Source of the DNA: Posidonia oceanica
Lineage: Eukaryota; Streptophyta; Magnoliopsida; Alismatales; Posidoniaceae
NCBI GenBank assembly: GCA_037176725.1
Contig: JAZBRS010000057.1
Span: 91,363,501-91,427,500 of the forward strand
Direction of reading: 5' to 3'
Length of the DNA stretch: 64,000 bases
Shown: in pieces, positions 1-12,540 of the stretch
How the letters are laid out: every line of letters starts with the position of its first letter
Position numbering within the stretch: the stretch's first letter is position 1
Translations under genes and position numbers: made by a program
Notes under the pieces: model-generated
Database searches by the model: none
What the model saw: the letters and a program-made list of their open reading frames with translations, nothing else
What the model was told of the DNA's origin: nothing

Positions 1-2388
1 AAGGTTCGTCAGTCTCATCCATGCCCGCATCATCCTCTTCTCCATAAGCAACAAGTTCTGAGAGGATCTCTTTCTCAAAAGAGGGACTTGTGATGTCGAA
101 AGAGTGCATGTGTTCCGCTGCTTGGCCCTGGTGACGCTTCAGGATGGTCACGCTTACTCGAGTATTCTTGTAGCTTCGGTGCGCGACCTCCGTCCCAGCA
201 ACTCCTTCTGCTGTTTGCTCTGGCCTGACTGACTCTGCTAAGTGCTCTGTTGATTCTGCTGAGGGTTCAACTGACTCTGCTGCTGATACTGCTGACTGCT
301 CTGCCGACTGTGCTGCTGAGGCTGCTGAGGCATTCTGCTCTGCTACTGCTGCATCAACTGCTGATGCTCCCCCCTCTAGGTCTTCTAGTGCGCTCGTGGA
401 GGATATGCCGGACTGGCGGCTGGTTTGGTTACTGCCGCTCGATGCATTGCTCAGGTGAGGCATGGGTTGTACAAACCACCTAGACCCGCCTTCAGGTTGA
501 AGAGTGATGAGCTCATCTGGTCTAGAGGAGTCCGGCGCTGCTGAGTCTTCTAGGACCATGATAGAAGCATGGTTCTCTTGCAGAGGAGGATCCGTAACTA
601 CGGCTTTTTCTTTCCTTTCTGCAGCTTGATGGTCTGCCAGGTCTTCTGCTATCGACTTGATCTGTTCTTGATAAAGCAACTCTAAGTCGGACATCCAAGA
701 ATCGACCTGGGCTTCTATCGCCACTCCTTCTTCGTCTGAGGGGGAGTCGACGTAGTAGGTGCCGGGGGCCTGCGGCACTGGCCCGGCTGCAAGATGGATC
801 GCCGCCCTTGGAGTCTGCATGATCTGGTTCACGGGCGCGTCTGCTGATGGTAGTTCAGATGTAGAAGGCCCAAATAGACAGGCCAGCGGTGCTACTGATG
901 AATAAGCTTCCAGGGTCACTGTCGGAGAGTAAGCAGGGGTGCTCTTTGGAGGGCTCAAGGGCCCGGAGGATGTAGTGCTCAGTTGGCCTTTTGTATCGGG
1001 CCGTAACTGAGAGAGCGCAGCCTCTGACGCCATAGGGTCTTGCCAAGAGAGCTGCTGCAGGTTGTCAGGAGAATGCGGAGCGGACTGCGCCAGCTGCATT
1101 CCTGAAGATGATGCTGAAGGAGCGGGCTGGGCCACGCTGCTGACTGAGTTGATAGACTGCCCCTCCAGAGATGGGGGCAGTGGCACTGATGTGTCTGTGA
1201 CCGCTGGTAGCATACTTGGTTCTGCCAAGAGGAGTGTCTCTGACTCCTGCACTGCTGCTGACTGTTCTTGGAGAACTGGTGTGGCTGCTGAAGGATGAGA
1301 ACTTGCATCTGCCACAGAACCTGCTGAGCTGCCTGCTGTTTCTGCCAGAGGGAGAGCTAAATAATCTGACTGTGGGGCCTCTGCTCTGACCACTGTTTCT
1401 GCTGAGTTGATTGGGACTGCCTCTGTTGCATCAGACTGCTCCTCATCCGAGTAGTAGTCCTCAATACACACCCAATCCTCTGCCGGCGCTGTGGCTTGGT
1501 AGTCGGTTGATCCCAGAATTCCTGCACTGGTAAAGTTAGTGAGGTCTCTGGGGATGGCTGGCGCACGATCTTTGAGTTGGAAGCAGTGATCTTCGTTGAG
1601 CTTTGGTTCGTAGCCAAGACCTTCAGACTTCCTTCGCTCCACTGCTACGATCGGCTCCGCGATCCCTTGGCCGTGACGCCCAAGTGGCGTACCCTTTATG
1701 TAACCCCACCTGTGACATACATTCTCGACCATTCGAAAGGGGTTGCTATGAACGGTCAAGGAGTTGACACATTCAAGATCAGGAACGAAGTTAACTGGCT
1801 CGCACCGGTTAACGCGATAGAGGGCTTCAGAAGTCTCGGGGTCAAACGGGATGGATTGCGAAGACACGGGAGAGACTGCTTCAATCCGCTCCTTCTCAAA
1901 GTTCTCCGCCATGACGACAATGACATCATCGCCACGACGGTACTTTATCATTCGATGGAGGGTCGAAGGAAGGACCTGATGCTTGTGGAGTCAAGGGCGC
2001 CCAAGTAGAATTGAAGTTAGGCTTCAAGTCGACGACATAGAATTCTACGTCGAAGACGACCGGACCGATAGCCAGAGGGATAACCAGAATCCCTAGAGCG
2101 TCATGGTGAGTGTTGTCAAAAGCAGTCATTCCCTTCACGGCTGGCGTGATATCCTCGGCTTTGAATCCGAGCTTGGTTGCTGTACGCAAGGGGCAGACAT
2201 TAAGGCCTGACCCGTTATCAACTAGTGTTAGGGGAATGCGAAAGTTTTTGAACTGCACCGTGACGAATAGGGGCTGGTTGTGATTAATCCCTGCCGGAGG
2301 CAGCTCATCACTCGTAAAAGAGATGACCTGGGGCTCCGCGATTAACCCAACCATGCTCTCCAAGGCAGAAGGCTCAATGGACTTGGAC
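1..2388 (-). pseudogene. pol: Element A pol, N-terminal part: retropepsin and long acidic/Ser-Ala-Gln linker (broken, 3' end outside window)
   Basis: This is the start of Pol, continuous with Gag. The retropepsin active-site motif DNGS is encoded at 2208-2219 within a VDNGSGLNV context typical of Tat proteases, which cleave the Gag-Pol polyprotein. A small deletion (I read two bases) near 2010, where element B and element G have an LLLGRPW/LLLRRPW-type stretch, shifts the frame. After the shift I read one open frame without stops from about 2010 to the window edge, some 660 codons. It is rich in Ser, Ala, Gln, Glu and Pro and includes an EDWVCIEDYYSDEE acidic stretch shared with B and G. RT itself would begin just past the edge. 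The linker has no recognised enzymatic domain. Apart from the frameshift this part looks little decayed, which suggests a young insertion. Confidence 0.8.
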
Positions 2389-5300
2389 ACACGAGCGGCC
2401 TGGAACACGCGAAGAAAAGCCTCGCGGTGCTCGGCAGAAGTGTGGATCAAATCCCAGATGGAGATGTCGGCTTTGACCTTCTTAAGCTGGGAGGTTAGGT
2501 CTGCTTTAGGTTGGCTTCTCCTAGCAGCTGGAGGGGTGATTCTAGTAGGTTCTACAGGGGTGGTGACAGGAAGCTGGGTTACTACAGGTTGGCTAGGGAT
2601 TTGGCTAACTACAGGCTGATCCGGGGTTGGATCTGCTAAGGGTTGGCCTGAGGGTGGGGGTATAACAGGTCCAGGGTGAGTTGGCCTAGTTGCCGGTGCT
2701 GGGGGCCTATAAACCCTCCCCGATCGCCACATTTCTGTGGCGTAGCTGTAAGGGATGCGATGGGTGTCCAAGGTCAAATCAATGACGACTGGAGCATGTG
2801 CTGCGAGCACAGGAGGGGGTACAGGGGGACCTACAGGATGTTGAGGTCTATCTAGGGGATATGGTTGTTGGGGTGGGAAGGCCGGCGCAGGTTGAGGTCT
2901 GCCTAGAAGGTGTAGCTGAGGCCACCCTAAAAGGTGGATGGGAGAACTAGGCTGGGCTCTGGCTAAGAGGTGTACAGGAGATTGAGCCTGAGGGAGCACG
3001 GTGGGGGGCGCGAGAGGGCGCTCCGGCCTAGCACGCGGTCGGATCAAATGGATTCCCGACTCCGAGCCGGCAACTGCCGCCAGATAGAGACTGACTGGGA
3101 AAGGCTCAGAGGTGTCAGAGATAAGATCAGAAGGGTCGACCACAGAGGTAGCAGGCCCAGAGGGAAAGACAGAGTGGACGCCTGCGGTTCCCGCCCCTCC
3201 TGGATAAGAGTGCTCCGGTAAAGGTTGGCGGACGATGCCAGAATGCGGGGGAACAGCTGGAGATGCAGATGCATGAGTGCGTGCTTGAGTGGATGCCTCG
3301 TGCGTGTCGATCACAATCGTTCCCGATTCGATCAGGTCCTGAATCGCGTTCCGCAGGGAGAAGCAATTGTCCGTCGAATGCCCGACGCTTCGATGGAAAT
3401 TGCAGAAGAGGTCCGGCCTAAACCAATGCGGCAGAGGGCTTGGCGGCGGACGAACCTCCGGGAACTTCAGGAGTGATGCCACCTTCGGCAAGATGACCGT
3501 GAGTGGTTCCACCAGTGGGGTGAAATTCCTCCTCTCAGCGGGTGGTCTTCTTTGCCTTGGGTATGAGCCTTGCTGGGCCGGTGCGGCAGGATAGACCGGT
3601 CTAGCGGTGGTAGTGATGTGCGGTGTGTGCGGGTTCCTAGGTGCAGGAGTGTACACCATCTGAGCTGAGGCAGGCCGAGACGGCAAGCGAACAGGCACAG
3701 CAGGAGAATCGACGAATGCAACAGCGGGTTTCGGCAAATCCTTCCTCTTCGGGCGGTTGTTGTTGCTGCCGCTGTTGTTGCTGTTGGAGGCGCTGCTGTT
3801 GGCACTATTGCTACTGATCGCTGCCTGCTTAGCGAACGCAGAGAGAGCCGGGAAGTTGCCACTCCGCAAAGAACTCTCCACGCGCGCTCCAGCTTTGATG
3901 AGTGCCGCAAAAGTAGTGACTGGCTGAATGCTAAGCAGAGCCCCGAGAGACGGCTGCGCCCCTTTGATAACGATCTCGATAGATTCCTCGTCAGAGGGTC
4001 TATCTCGAACCTGAGAGGCAAGGGCGCGCCAGCGGCCGACGTACTCCCCGAACGGCTCGCTAGAGTTCTGCTTAATTGCGATCAAGTCCGCCCTCTTTGG
4101 GACCAGATCGAGGTTGAAGGAGTATTGCTACAGGAACGCCTGGCTGAGGTCGTTCCAAGTCTTGATGGCTGACATATCGAGTGATGTGAACCACTTGAGT
4201 GCCGGCCCGGTCAAACTCTTCTGGAACAAGCGGATCAGCAACCTCTCGTCAGCCTGAAGCTGAGCGAGATCACCGCAATACGCCTTCAGGTGTGCTACGG
4301 GGCAGCCCCTACCATTATACTTTTCGAATTCTGGGATTTTGAACTTCGGAGGGAGTACCGCCTCTGGAAAGCAACAGAGGTCCCGGAACTGGTAGGTCTG
4401 GTGCTCAGTACCCTGCACTAGTCGTAGTGCCTTCTCCAAGACGTCCATCCGATTATTGATGGGGTCTGGAATTGCTGCTGTAGGAGAGGGATCAGCAGGG
4501 GTAGTGAGCACATACGCCGAATGGGTCGCACCTAAGTGCTCCTCCGGATCTACCATAGCGTCGCCTGGTGGAGCAACGGGATGGCCGGCGTATCCGTGCT
4601 GGGGGACAGTGTATGCAGGAGTGTATGCAGGATGCTGGACTTGGTGAAGAGGAGAAGAATAAATGCCATGCTGTGCTGGGATAGGGGGTGGATGACGGAG
4701 CACCAGTTGCTGTGCAGGCGGGGTGCCTGACAGCGAGCCAGTGAGGTACTGGGCTCCAGCCGGTCCAAAGGATTGACCACCAGAAGGAAGTGGAGCATGC
4801 TGTGCCAAGTGTTGTGCAGGAGGCGGTAGACGGGCCCCCATCGTCGGAACCGTGAGCAGTTGCGACGATGGTCGAGGCGGAGGTGCAGAGGTTGATGCAT
4901 GAAATGCAGGAACTGGCCTCGGAGGAACCTCAGGGACGACAGAGACAGAAGAAGGACGAACTGATAGAGCCATGCCCTACAGTCTCTGGGCAAGCTCCAT
5001 CAGGTGCTGGTACTGTGCCTCGGGCGTCTCGCCAGTGGGGACGCTGAAGTGCAGTGCCAGCAGGGATTGAGAAGCAAGTGGCACGGACACAAGTGGTCCA
5101 GGAAGGAAGGATTCTACAGCAAAGGTCGCAGCAGCGGTGGAAGGGATGTCGAAAGCGACGTATCCCTGGGACGGAGGGGGCAGTGGCGTCTCCGGAACGC
5201 GAGTAACGGCCGTCAAGATAGACTCGGCGACCGAATCCGGAGGAAGGGAGGCTTGCCACTGTCCCGGGGTGTACTGAGAACCTAGAGACGTCAGAGGAGG

Positions 5301-5414
5301 AAACCCTGGCGTCGGAGGGGGAACAAGAGGGACAGGAAGAGCAACCGGAGGGGCTGGAACGGAAACACCCTCCGTGACAGGAGTAAAAGAAGGCTCACTA
5401 ACGTACTGGGCCAT
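2389..5414 (-). pseudogene. gag: Element A Gag polyprotein (two nonsense codons)
   Basis: Gag forms the retroelement particle and binds its RNA. I place the start at the ATG 5414-5412 (MAQYVSEP), because the same start occurs in element B and a similar one in F; the open frame upstream of it is not conserved. Order: Pro-rich N-terminus, then the retrotransposon-gag domain at about 4310-3950 (W-F-x-S-L, W-N-D-L-x-Q-A-F, GEYVGRWR), a Ser/Asn-rich stretch, the zinc knuckle C-x2-H-x4-H-x4-C at 3404-3363, and a Pro-rich tail of SPVHLL/SPIHLL-like repeats. All parts share one frame, interrupted by TAG at 4977-4979 (a CAG codon in F) and TAG at 4128-4130 (GAT in B, GAG in F). At about 1,010 codons it is long for a Gag, as in B. 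Gag runs into the protease without a frame change. Confidence 0.85.
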
Positions 5415-6726
5415 CGCTGACCTAGAGCGTGTGAGAACAGGGCTGCAACGAGTATTCAAGCGGTGAGTCCTAAGAGGAGCTATCGTCGCAAATGCGGATA
5501 GCTCAGAGGGGGAATGGTCGCGAACTAAGTCGCAAAAGGGCGTCAACGAGGGTCGATACTCGAGCTTTGGCAAAGGGAAACTCGCTTACCGATCACGCTG
5601 ACACAACAGAAGGAAATTAGGGTTAGAAACTAAAAGATGAATGCAAATGAGTTAGTTAAGTGGCGTGGATGATGCGCATGCTTTCTAGTATGCCCCCCTT
5701 ACCTAACTAGTGTTTCCTAGCAAGGCTGTCTACTCCGGGTATCCCTGGATGTACGGGTCACCGACTCAGGTCAGAAAAAGTAGGTCCCCTGTCTAACTCC
5801 CGGCCCAAAGCTCAGGTAATGACAGGGTGGTGCGTTGGTGGCCTCTACCCCGCCAAAGCGTGGGTGGTACCCTCTACTAACACCGACACGACCCCTGGAC
5901 AAGGAGGGGACGGACCGACCAACTTATGCCACGCCCAAAGCAGTGGAATAAGAGGCCGGAACCGTCCTTCGCAGACTAGTAGGTGGACTCAGAGGAGAAG
6001 AATGCATGCCCTATATGATGCTTATGCAAAATGATTAGCGTTTTTTATCTTGCACATTTTATTAACCAAAGGGAGTGAAGGATTGTTTGTAGTCTCTAGT
6101 TGCCCCTAGAAGTTCCTTTTACTTGCATTTTTTAGTTAACCATGGGGGAAGCAGACAAGTCTCTACTATCCTAAGCATGGCAAGTGCAAAAGGGAAGAAA
6201 ATCAGTCAAAATGGCAAGCAACCATCATACAACACAACAAAAGGCATGTTCATGGCATGTGCGAGTGTTTGTGAATATGATGGTGAAAAAGAAACATTCA
6301 TCAAGTCAAAAAACATGTAAGCATAGTATGTGTGTGTGTAGTGACATAGCAAGAGTGTAAAAGAAGCATTCAACGTTCAAAAGGCATGTATTTTAGCCAA
6401 ACAAAGTATGTAGACATGTAATGTGCGAGAATTAAAGCAGTAATAATCAAGTATGGTAAAGTAAGGTAAAAGTAAGCAGACTGTAAAAGAGATAAAGGCA
6501 CAAGCAAGACAGTAAGTAAATAAACAGGCAAAGGAGCAAAGCCAGGCAAAGGAAAGCGCAAACCGAGACAAAAGAGGTGCAACACCTAAGCAAAGTAGCT
6601 ACGAAGCGACTTGCTAGGAGTTTGCACAGAAAAGCGAGCAAAACAGGCGAAGAAGGCACACAAGGCAGACAAAGCTGCAAAACAGGCGAACGAAAAGCCG
6701 GGAACGAAAGCCGGAGTCTAGTCTAA
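5415..6726 (-). other. Element A untranslated leader between PBS and gag
   Basis: This is about 1.3 kb of non-coding leader. It matches the leaders of element B (15784-17091) and, in part, F (55280-56546). The best-shared block is about 5750-5990. There is no upstream ORF1 of the kind described in Ogre elements; the ORFs present are short and not conserved. A GTAAGC sequence (about 5583-5588, minus strand) resembles a splice donor, but its position in B is changed to GTAAAGC, so I do not claim an intron. Confidence 0.7.
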
Positions 6727-6744
6727 TCCCCAGCAGAGTCGCCA
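6727..6744 (-). promoter_or_regulatory. Primer binding site of element A (tRNA-Arg type)
   Basis: The minus strand reads TGGCGACTCTGCTGGGGA, complementary to the 3' end of plant tRNA-Arg including CCA, with one mismatch. One base separates it from the LTR end (TACA) at 6746. It primes minus-strand DNA synthesis. Use of tRNA-Arg is typical of Tat/Ogre elements. Confidence 0.88.
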
Positions 6745-7374
6745 CTGTAGCGATCTCGATCGGAATCAGGCTCGCTATATAGCGGCGATTGGATCCGAGG
6801 AAGGGGCTCGATTCGAAAACGCTTGAAATCGAGGAGAAAAGGAAAAGATAAGACAAATCAGAGTCGCCACCACGTCTATTAACGGGAGACAAGGAAAACC
6901 GGGGAAATGCGTGAATTAACGTGCAAAACCGAGCAAGAAATGCAAAGCAAAGCAATGCAAAGGAAAACAAATGCAAACAAATGCAAATGAGATGACTCTA
7001 GCCTAGGATAAGGGCAGTACGGTCATTGCGGGCCAGAAGACAGGGTAAGGACTCCTGTTACGCGCGGGGAAGGTGTTAGGCACCCCCGACACGCCCGAGA
7101 ATCGGTCTTTCTAGGCTTACGCTCGCATACGCAGGAAAATGCAGGATTGAATGCCTATGTGCCTATAAATGCCTAAATGAATGCTCAAGGTGTACTCTAA
7201 GTGGGAAGAAACAAAGCAAGGAAGTAAACGTGCTCTCTAAGTGCTCAGCTGCGCTGTCTGTGTTCCGAACCAGGCGAAACCTAGCTCGTGAGAACTCCAG
7301 GCAGTAAGCATCATAGCCCTATATGCAAATGCAGGCGAGAAAGCAAAACGACGAGGAAACCATGCAATGCAGTT

Positions 7375-7660
7375 GGCATGCAAGGGAAAACGGCGTAAAA
7401 TACGCAAAACTAGACGAGAAAAGAGCGAGGTATGCAGAACGGAGCAAAAGAACAAGACCGGCACGCAAAACAAGCGAGAAAGCAAGGCAACACGCGAAAC
7501 GAGACAAGAAAACTGAAAGGCATGCAAAATGATGCAAAAGACGATAGTGGACACGCAAAACCGTGCCAAAAGGAAAGCGAGCGCGCAGAACGGTGCAAAA
7601 GCAAAGCAGGCACGCAAAACGGTGCCAAAGCGAGAGCGGGCACGCGAAACTGTGCCAAAA
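7375..7660. repeat. 30-bp tandem repeat array in LTR A
   Basis: Degenerate monomers of about 30 bp are centred on CACGCAAAACGGTGCC. The same array sits at the equivalent place in LTRs B, C, D and E. Because 30 is divisible by three and stops are rare in the unit, several frames stay open and encode ten-residue repeats; I treat these as non-coding. Confidence 0.75.
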
Positions 7661-10650
7661 CAGCGAAGCAAAAACCTCGGAAAAGCCATGCGAATGCAAG
7701 AATGCAGAAAAAGATTAGAAGAGGCCAAAGGGGAGACAAAACAACGTGTGTGTAAGAACAGACGTCATTTAGGACCACTCAGAGTAGGTGTGAAGACCTA
7801 CAGAGAGGAGAGGGGGCAAACGGAGGGATTACCACCTCTTTGCGACTGTTTCCCGCTAAACCGTTCCACGGTGTGTCTCGCACGCTGCCCAAAGCTCGCG
7901 ATGCGATCGGATCGTGGAAAAGGGGGAAGAAAGTCACACTAAGTGGTAAATCCAGGGAAAACACAATGCAAAACACTCAGGAATACGCGAAACGGGGATT
8001 GGAAGATACAAGCAGAAAGGGGAAGCCCTATTCTACATGCTCAAAGAGACAGAAAGCGAAAACAAGGAAAGCTGTGCAAATGGCATGCAAATGGATGCAA
8101 TGCAGGGGTTCAGGAGGGCATACCTGGAAATCCGGGAGCCTGATCTGAAATCTGTCCGGTCCATGCTGAAGGGCGCTTCACTGCGGTCGCCTGGGCAGCT
8201 TACTTGAGAAAATCCAACGGCCGGATTGGAAGATAACGCAGCTTCAAGGCAGAAGGGCCAGAACAGGGGAGAAGAACAGATCTAAGTGTTCAAGAGGCCC
8301 TAGGGATGTGCAAAAAGGTCCTCCCAGGTGAAAGAGAGCTAAAAGTGCTTGGTGTGTGCAAGAAGATGCTGAAATGCAAGACTAGATGAATGCAGGATGC
8401 ATGCAAAAGCAAGAAAAAGCAAAGAGAAGAAACTGGGAGAAGCCAGGACTTCAGAAAGCATTTTGAAAAAGAAAAGGGCTAAAAATGCAAATTTTCCAGA
8501 AAACAGGGGTCCACGGGAAAGGATTTCGAAAACAGGGGAGGACAGGGGTCCATTTTGCAAAAAAAAACTAGGCTCAGAAAGTTGTTCTGAAAAGGGGGGA
8601 TGCTTTGAAAGAGGTTTTAAAAGCAAAAAGGGATCAGAAAGTAATTTTGGAAAAACTGGGGTCTAAAATGCAAATTTTCCAGAAAACAAGGTTCTGGGGA
8701 GTCTGGGAATACTAGTGGAGGGTCTGCATGCAATTTGGTAAGCATAGGAGCTAAGATGCAAGCTAGGGGCAAAATGGTCTTTTCACATGATTTTTTTAAA
8801 AAGATGCAAGGACCTATGTGTGATTTTCAAATCATGCAAGGGTCAAATATGCAATTTTATATGGGAAAAATGCTCTGAAAATCAGATAACAGGACTGCAG
8901 TGCAATTTTTAGAAAGAACAGGGGGCAAAATGCAATATAATAAGCTAAAATGCATGCAGCACAGTTACTGTCCATTTAAAATGGACCTAACTGCAAAAAT
9001 GCAAAACTAGAAGGTAAAATATGCAATGCAGTATGCAAAAATCAAAAATAAAAGCTAAGTCCTACAGTGCAATGGACTAAAATGCAAAAACAGAAACTAA
9101 GAAGGTCCTAGAATGCAATGCAGTATGGCAAAATACATGCAAATAAATGAACTGATTTAAGACAGGACTTACATGCAAAAATCAAAAGCAGAGGGGCTAA
9201 ACTACAAAATATTATAACAGCACAGCACAGTAACAGGACTAAAAGGTAAATATGGAAAAACAGAAACATAAGTTGCAATTTAGCATGGTACTTAATTAAA
9301 AACTAAGCAGAATAAATGGCAGGAGGACTGAAACGCAAAAATAACAAAACTTAAGGCAGATATGCAATATTTACGCCTAAAACTATATAACAAAAGAAAT
9401 AAATGAACAGTAGTTCGTCGACGGCGACGAGCACTGTAGCAGAAAGCTTCCAGAGCTCGTGGCGGCCGACAAGGGAGGCTGAGGAGGCGCGGGCTGGCGG
9501 AGGGCGTGGCCGGCGACCGTGCGGAGCTCAGGGAACCAACCGGGGACCTTCTTGCTGGCCGGAGCATCCGGAGGAACAGCAGCCGGCGCCGGAGAAGAGA
9601 CGCTGTCCGGCGAGTCGAGGACGGAGCAGGAGGACCGAAAAAGCTATTCTAGAGGGCAGAGAAGCAAGAGGGAAGGAAGAGGAAGCTAAGGGCAGCAAGG
9701 TTTACCTTTTTCCGCGCCTGAGATGTCCTCCCGACGTCGGTGGCTTCAGCAGTCGCCGGTGGAGGCCGTCCGGTTGCTGGGGGCGTCGTCCGCTGCTCGC
9801 GAGGGCTGGAGTCGCCTCAGAACGATCCTCCGGAGCTTCCCAGGTGGTCAGACGTGAGCTGCGAAGACTGGAGGGAAATCCGGTGGGTTGTGGGTTCAGG
9901 ATGGCAGCCAGAGGCGGGGGGGAGTTGTTGCTGCTCGTCTGGTGGAGTGAAGCCCTCCGGGAGGTTGCTGGAGGTTTGGCGAGTGAGGTTGGATGCTCGG
10001 AGAGGGTTTCTGGAAGGTGTGGAAGGAGATAGCTGACTGGGACGATTTTGGGTCTGTGGTGAAGCTAAGTGTTTGTTGTGTTGTTTGGGATCTGTGGTGA
10101 GAGTTAGGGCCGGAGGTCTGGGGCTCTGGAAAGGTGGGATGCAGGTGAATGTCTGGGTGGATTTTGGTGGGATCTGGTGGACGGGAGTGAAGGGAATTCT
10201 GGAGGGATCTGAGTTGGGTTTGCAGTTGGAGTGTCGGGTGATCAGAGGTGGTTTCAGTGGTGGAATGGCCGGGAGATGGTGAAGGGAACTGGCTGTGTGT
10301 TGGGTGAAGTTGGGGGAGTAATTGGGAGGTGGATGAAGGCCGGGAAGAGATTTGGTTTTCTAGAAATGGAAGAGGGGAGTCTGCTGAATTTTTCAGAGAA
10401 GAAAGGAGGAGAACTAGGTGTGGGGATTGGGCTCAGATGGGTGGCCTCTCTCCGGGGTGTCGAAGACTCTCAAACACTCTCTTCTGCACTCTCTTCTCTC
10501 CAGAATCGGAAGGAATGCAGAGGAGAAGGAAGGAATGCACAGGTGGGGAAGAAGTTGGAAATTCTGGTCTCTCTCAGGCTGGATTCTCTCTGATTGTTCT
10601 CTCTGGGTCGCTCTCTCTGCCAACCTTCGAACGGAGCTGAAGGATGCAGG

Positions 10651-10660
10651 CTTATATGAG
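10651..10660 (-). promoter_or_regulatory. Putative TATA box of LTR A
   Basis: CTCATATAAG on the minus strand lies about 1.88 kb into the LTR. TATA-like sequences lie at matching distances in LTR C (about 1.91 kb) and LTR D (about 1.92 kb), which supports a core promoter here. The transcription start itself cannot be read from sequence. Confidence 0.5.
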
Positions 10661-12540
10661 GAGAAGCTACCGGCACGCGTGCTGAAAAAATTTGAATCCA
10701 ACGGCGTCGCACTGCAGCAGAGGAGACGGCGAGGCGATCGGCACTCAATGCCTCCGGATTTGGTGCTGAGATGGAGGAGTCGGCGAGCTGCTGTAGACCG
10801 AAGTGATGGAAGCTTGAATTTGAATGGATGGAGGGAGATCTGTAGCAGCGAGCTTGCGGGAAGAAGCTGCAGAAGACTGAGCTGAAGGAGGAAGAAGGAG
10901 GGCGTGGGCCGGACTGCGCTGTGGGCCGAAGAAAAGAAATAAAAGAAATAAAAGAAGAAACGGGCCGGAGGGCCCAGTAGAGAAAAGGAGGAAAGAAAAA
11001 GAGAAGTAAGAAAGAAAGAGAGGGTAGAATGGGGAAATAAAATTGATGAAAATAAACTAAAAATAAATAAAAATATTAGAAGAGTTGTGCTGTAGGTTAG
11101 GATTTTAATTAAGCTTTTTAATGGTCATTTTGAGTTGATTAATGTGTTTTGGGCTTAATGAGGGTTTTAGGGTTTTGGTTTTGCTTTTAATTAGTTTCCA
11201 CTTGATTAAATGTTTGTTAAACCTTTTTTAAATTGTTTTAAAAATTGTATTTCCTTTGTTGGATACTTAGGATATTAATTAGGATTTTTTAGGATTTAAT
11301 TTTGTTTTAATCAAGGTTGGTTTTAGGTTTTTAAGTTGTAGTCTTCTTAGGGTTTTTCCTTCTTAAGTCTTTTAAGTTATGTTTTGATTTTTATTTGTTG
11401 ATTTTTCTTGAAGTTTTTGGTTGGGTTTTTCTGGTTTGATAGGGTGTTTTTTAAGTCTTTCAGATGTGTTTTTCTTTTCTTTTTTAATTAAGCTTTTAAC
11501 TTGTTTTTCTTATGTTTATTAAGTTAAGTCTTTTGCCTTCTTTAATTACTTGTTTTGGTGTTTGATTTTTAATTCTTCTTTTTAGGGTTTGTCTTTTAAT
11601 TCTTCTGATGGGGTTTTTATTTTTGGTGGGTTTTGATCTCATTTTAGTTTTTTCCTTGATTTTTCAGTGTTTTCTTTTGATTTGTTTTGCATTTTTTAGC
11701 TTGCATGTTTGGTTTTTCTTTTAACTTGATTTAGTTAAGTTTAAGTTGTTAATTGCTTGTTTAAGATTTTTTAATTGTTTTTCTTAGGGTTCTGATTTGT
11801 TTCTCTTGTGTTTTAAGATTTTACAGATTTTTATGGGTTTTTGTGGATTTTTGCAGAAGGGAGAAAAGGAAGAGAGAAGGAAGAACGAAATGGAAAAAAG
11901 AGGGAGATAAGAGGAAAAGTGATAGGTTGGAGGAAAACGATTTTTTAAAATTCAGAAAAAGTGTTAAAAATAAAGTAAAAATAGGGATAAGATAGAGGAA
12001 GGATAGAGGCACAGAGGGGGCCCACAGCCAGACCAGAAAAAGGATAAGAAGGGGATGAAAAGAGAGATGATAATTAGGAGAGAGAGAGGAGAGAGAAAAT
12101 GATAATCCCGGAGAAAGAAAAGGATAATTTGGGTGAAAGAGGGTCTTAATGGTCTTGGAATGGGGTGAGAATTGGTGAGTGGGTAGTCTAGGGTTTGAAG
12201 TGTTGGTTCTGAGGTTTTGGTTTGATTCTAACGAGGTTTTGGAGGGGTTTCAAGGTGTAGAAAAAGGGTAGTTTCACCTAGGTTTTCTAGGGTTTTCAAG
12301 GATGGGTTGGGTTTGGAAACTCCTAGGTTTTTGGGTAGGTTTGTTGGGCGGATAGTGGTGGGCTTTCCTATGGATTTTGGTTAGGTTTTGAGGTTGGGAA
12401 GGGGGGTAAAGGTTTAGGTCAAAATAGGCTGATTTTGAAGGGCAGAGAGGAGGATTAGGGTTAGGGTTTGGTTGGGGTTTGATCCAGCAATCACCAAGAG
12501 GGCTCCAAGGGTCCGGGCCTGCCAAGATGGGGTGTCAACA

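Larger units (their letters stand above)
1..12540 (-). mobile_element. Element A: Tat-lineage Ty3/gypsy LTR retrotransposon, 5' portion, runs off the left edge
   Basis: Read on the minus strand, this is a 5' LTR (12540 down to 6746), a tRNA-Arg PBS, a leader, gag, protease and the long linker before reverse transcriptase; RT, integrase and the 3' LTR lie beyond base 1. The LTR begins TGTTGACACC on the minus strand at 12540. The next bases (12541 on, CAATC...) continue the LTR of element B exactly where B's 3' LTR is uninterrupted at 38567. Element A is therefore inserted in B's 5' LTR, and CAATC (12541-12545) is probably the right copy of its target-site duplication. The left copy is outside the window. 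The Tat assignment follows from the PBS, the protease motif and similarity to element B, which carries the diagnostic second RNase H. Confidence 0.9.
6746..12540 (-). repeat. 5' LTR of element A (5,795 bp)
   Basis: The LTR starts TGTTGACACC at 12540 and ends GATCGCTACA at 6746 on the minus strand (TG...CA). It matches LTRs B, C and D along its length and E for most of its length. From 5' to 3' it holds: a U3 of CCCTA-rich sequence; an AT-rich stretch of about 800 bp (11040-11830); a TATA-like box near 10655; a GC-rich section; a stretch of repeated GCATTTTAG-type motifs (8400-9300); a 17-bp palindrome (8970-8986); a 30-bp repeat array (7375-7660); and a PBS-like echo at 6860-6869. No protein-coding gene is credible in it; the listed open frames are low-complexity. 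Confidence 0.9.

Noticed and set aside
5583..5588. A leader intron with donor GTAAGC in element A
   Set aside because: The site is altered in B and no consistent acceptor was found before gag.
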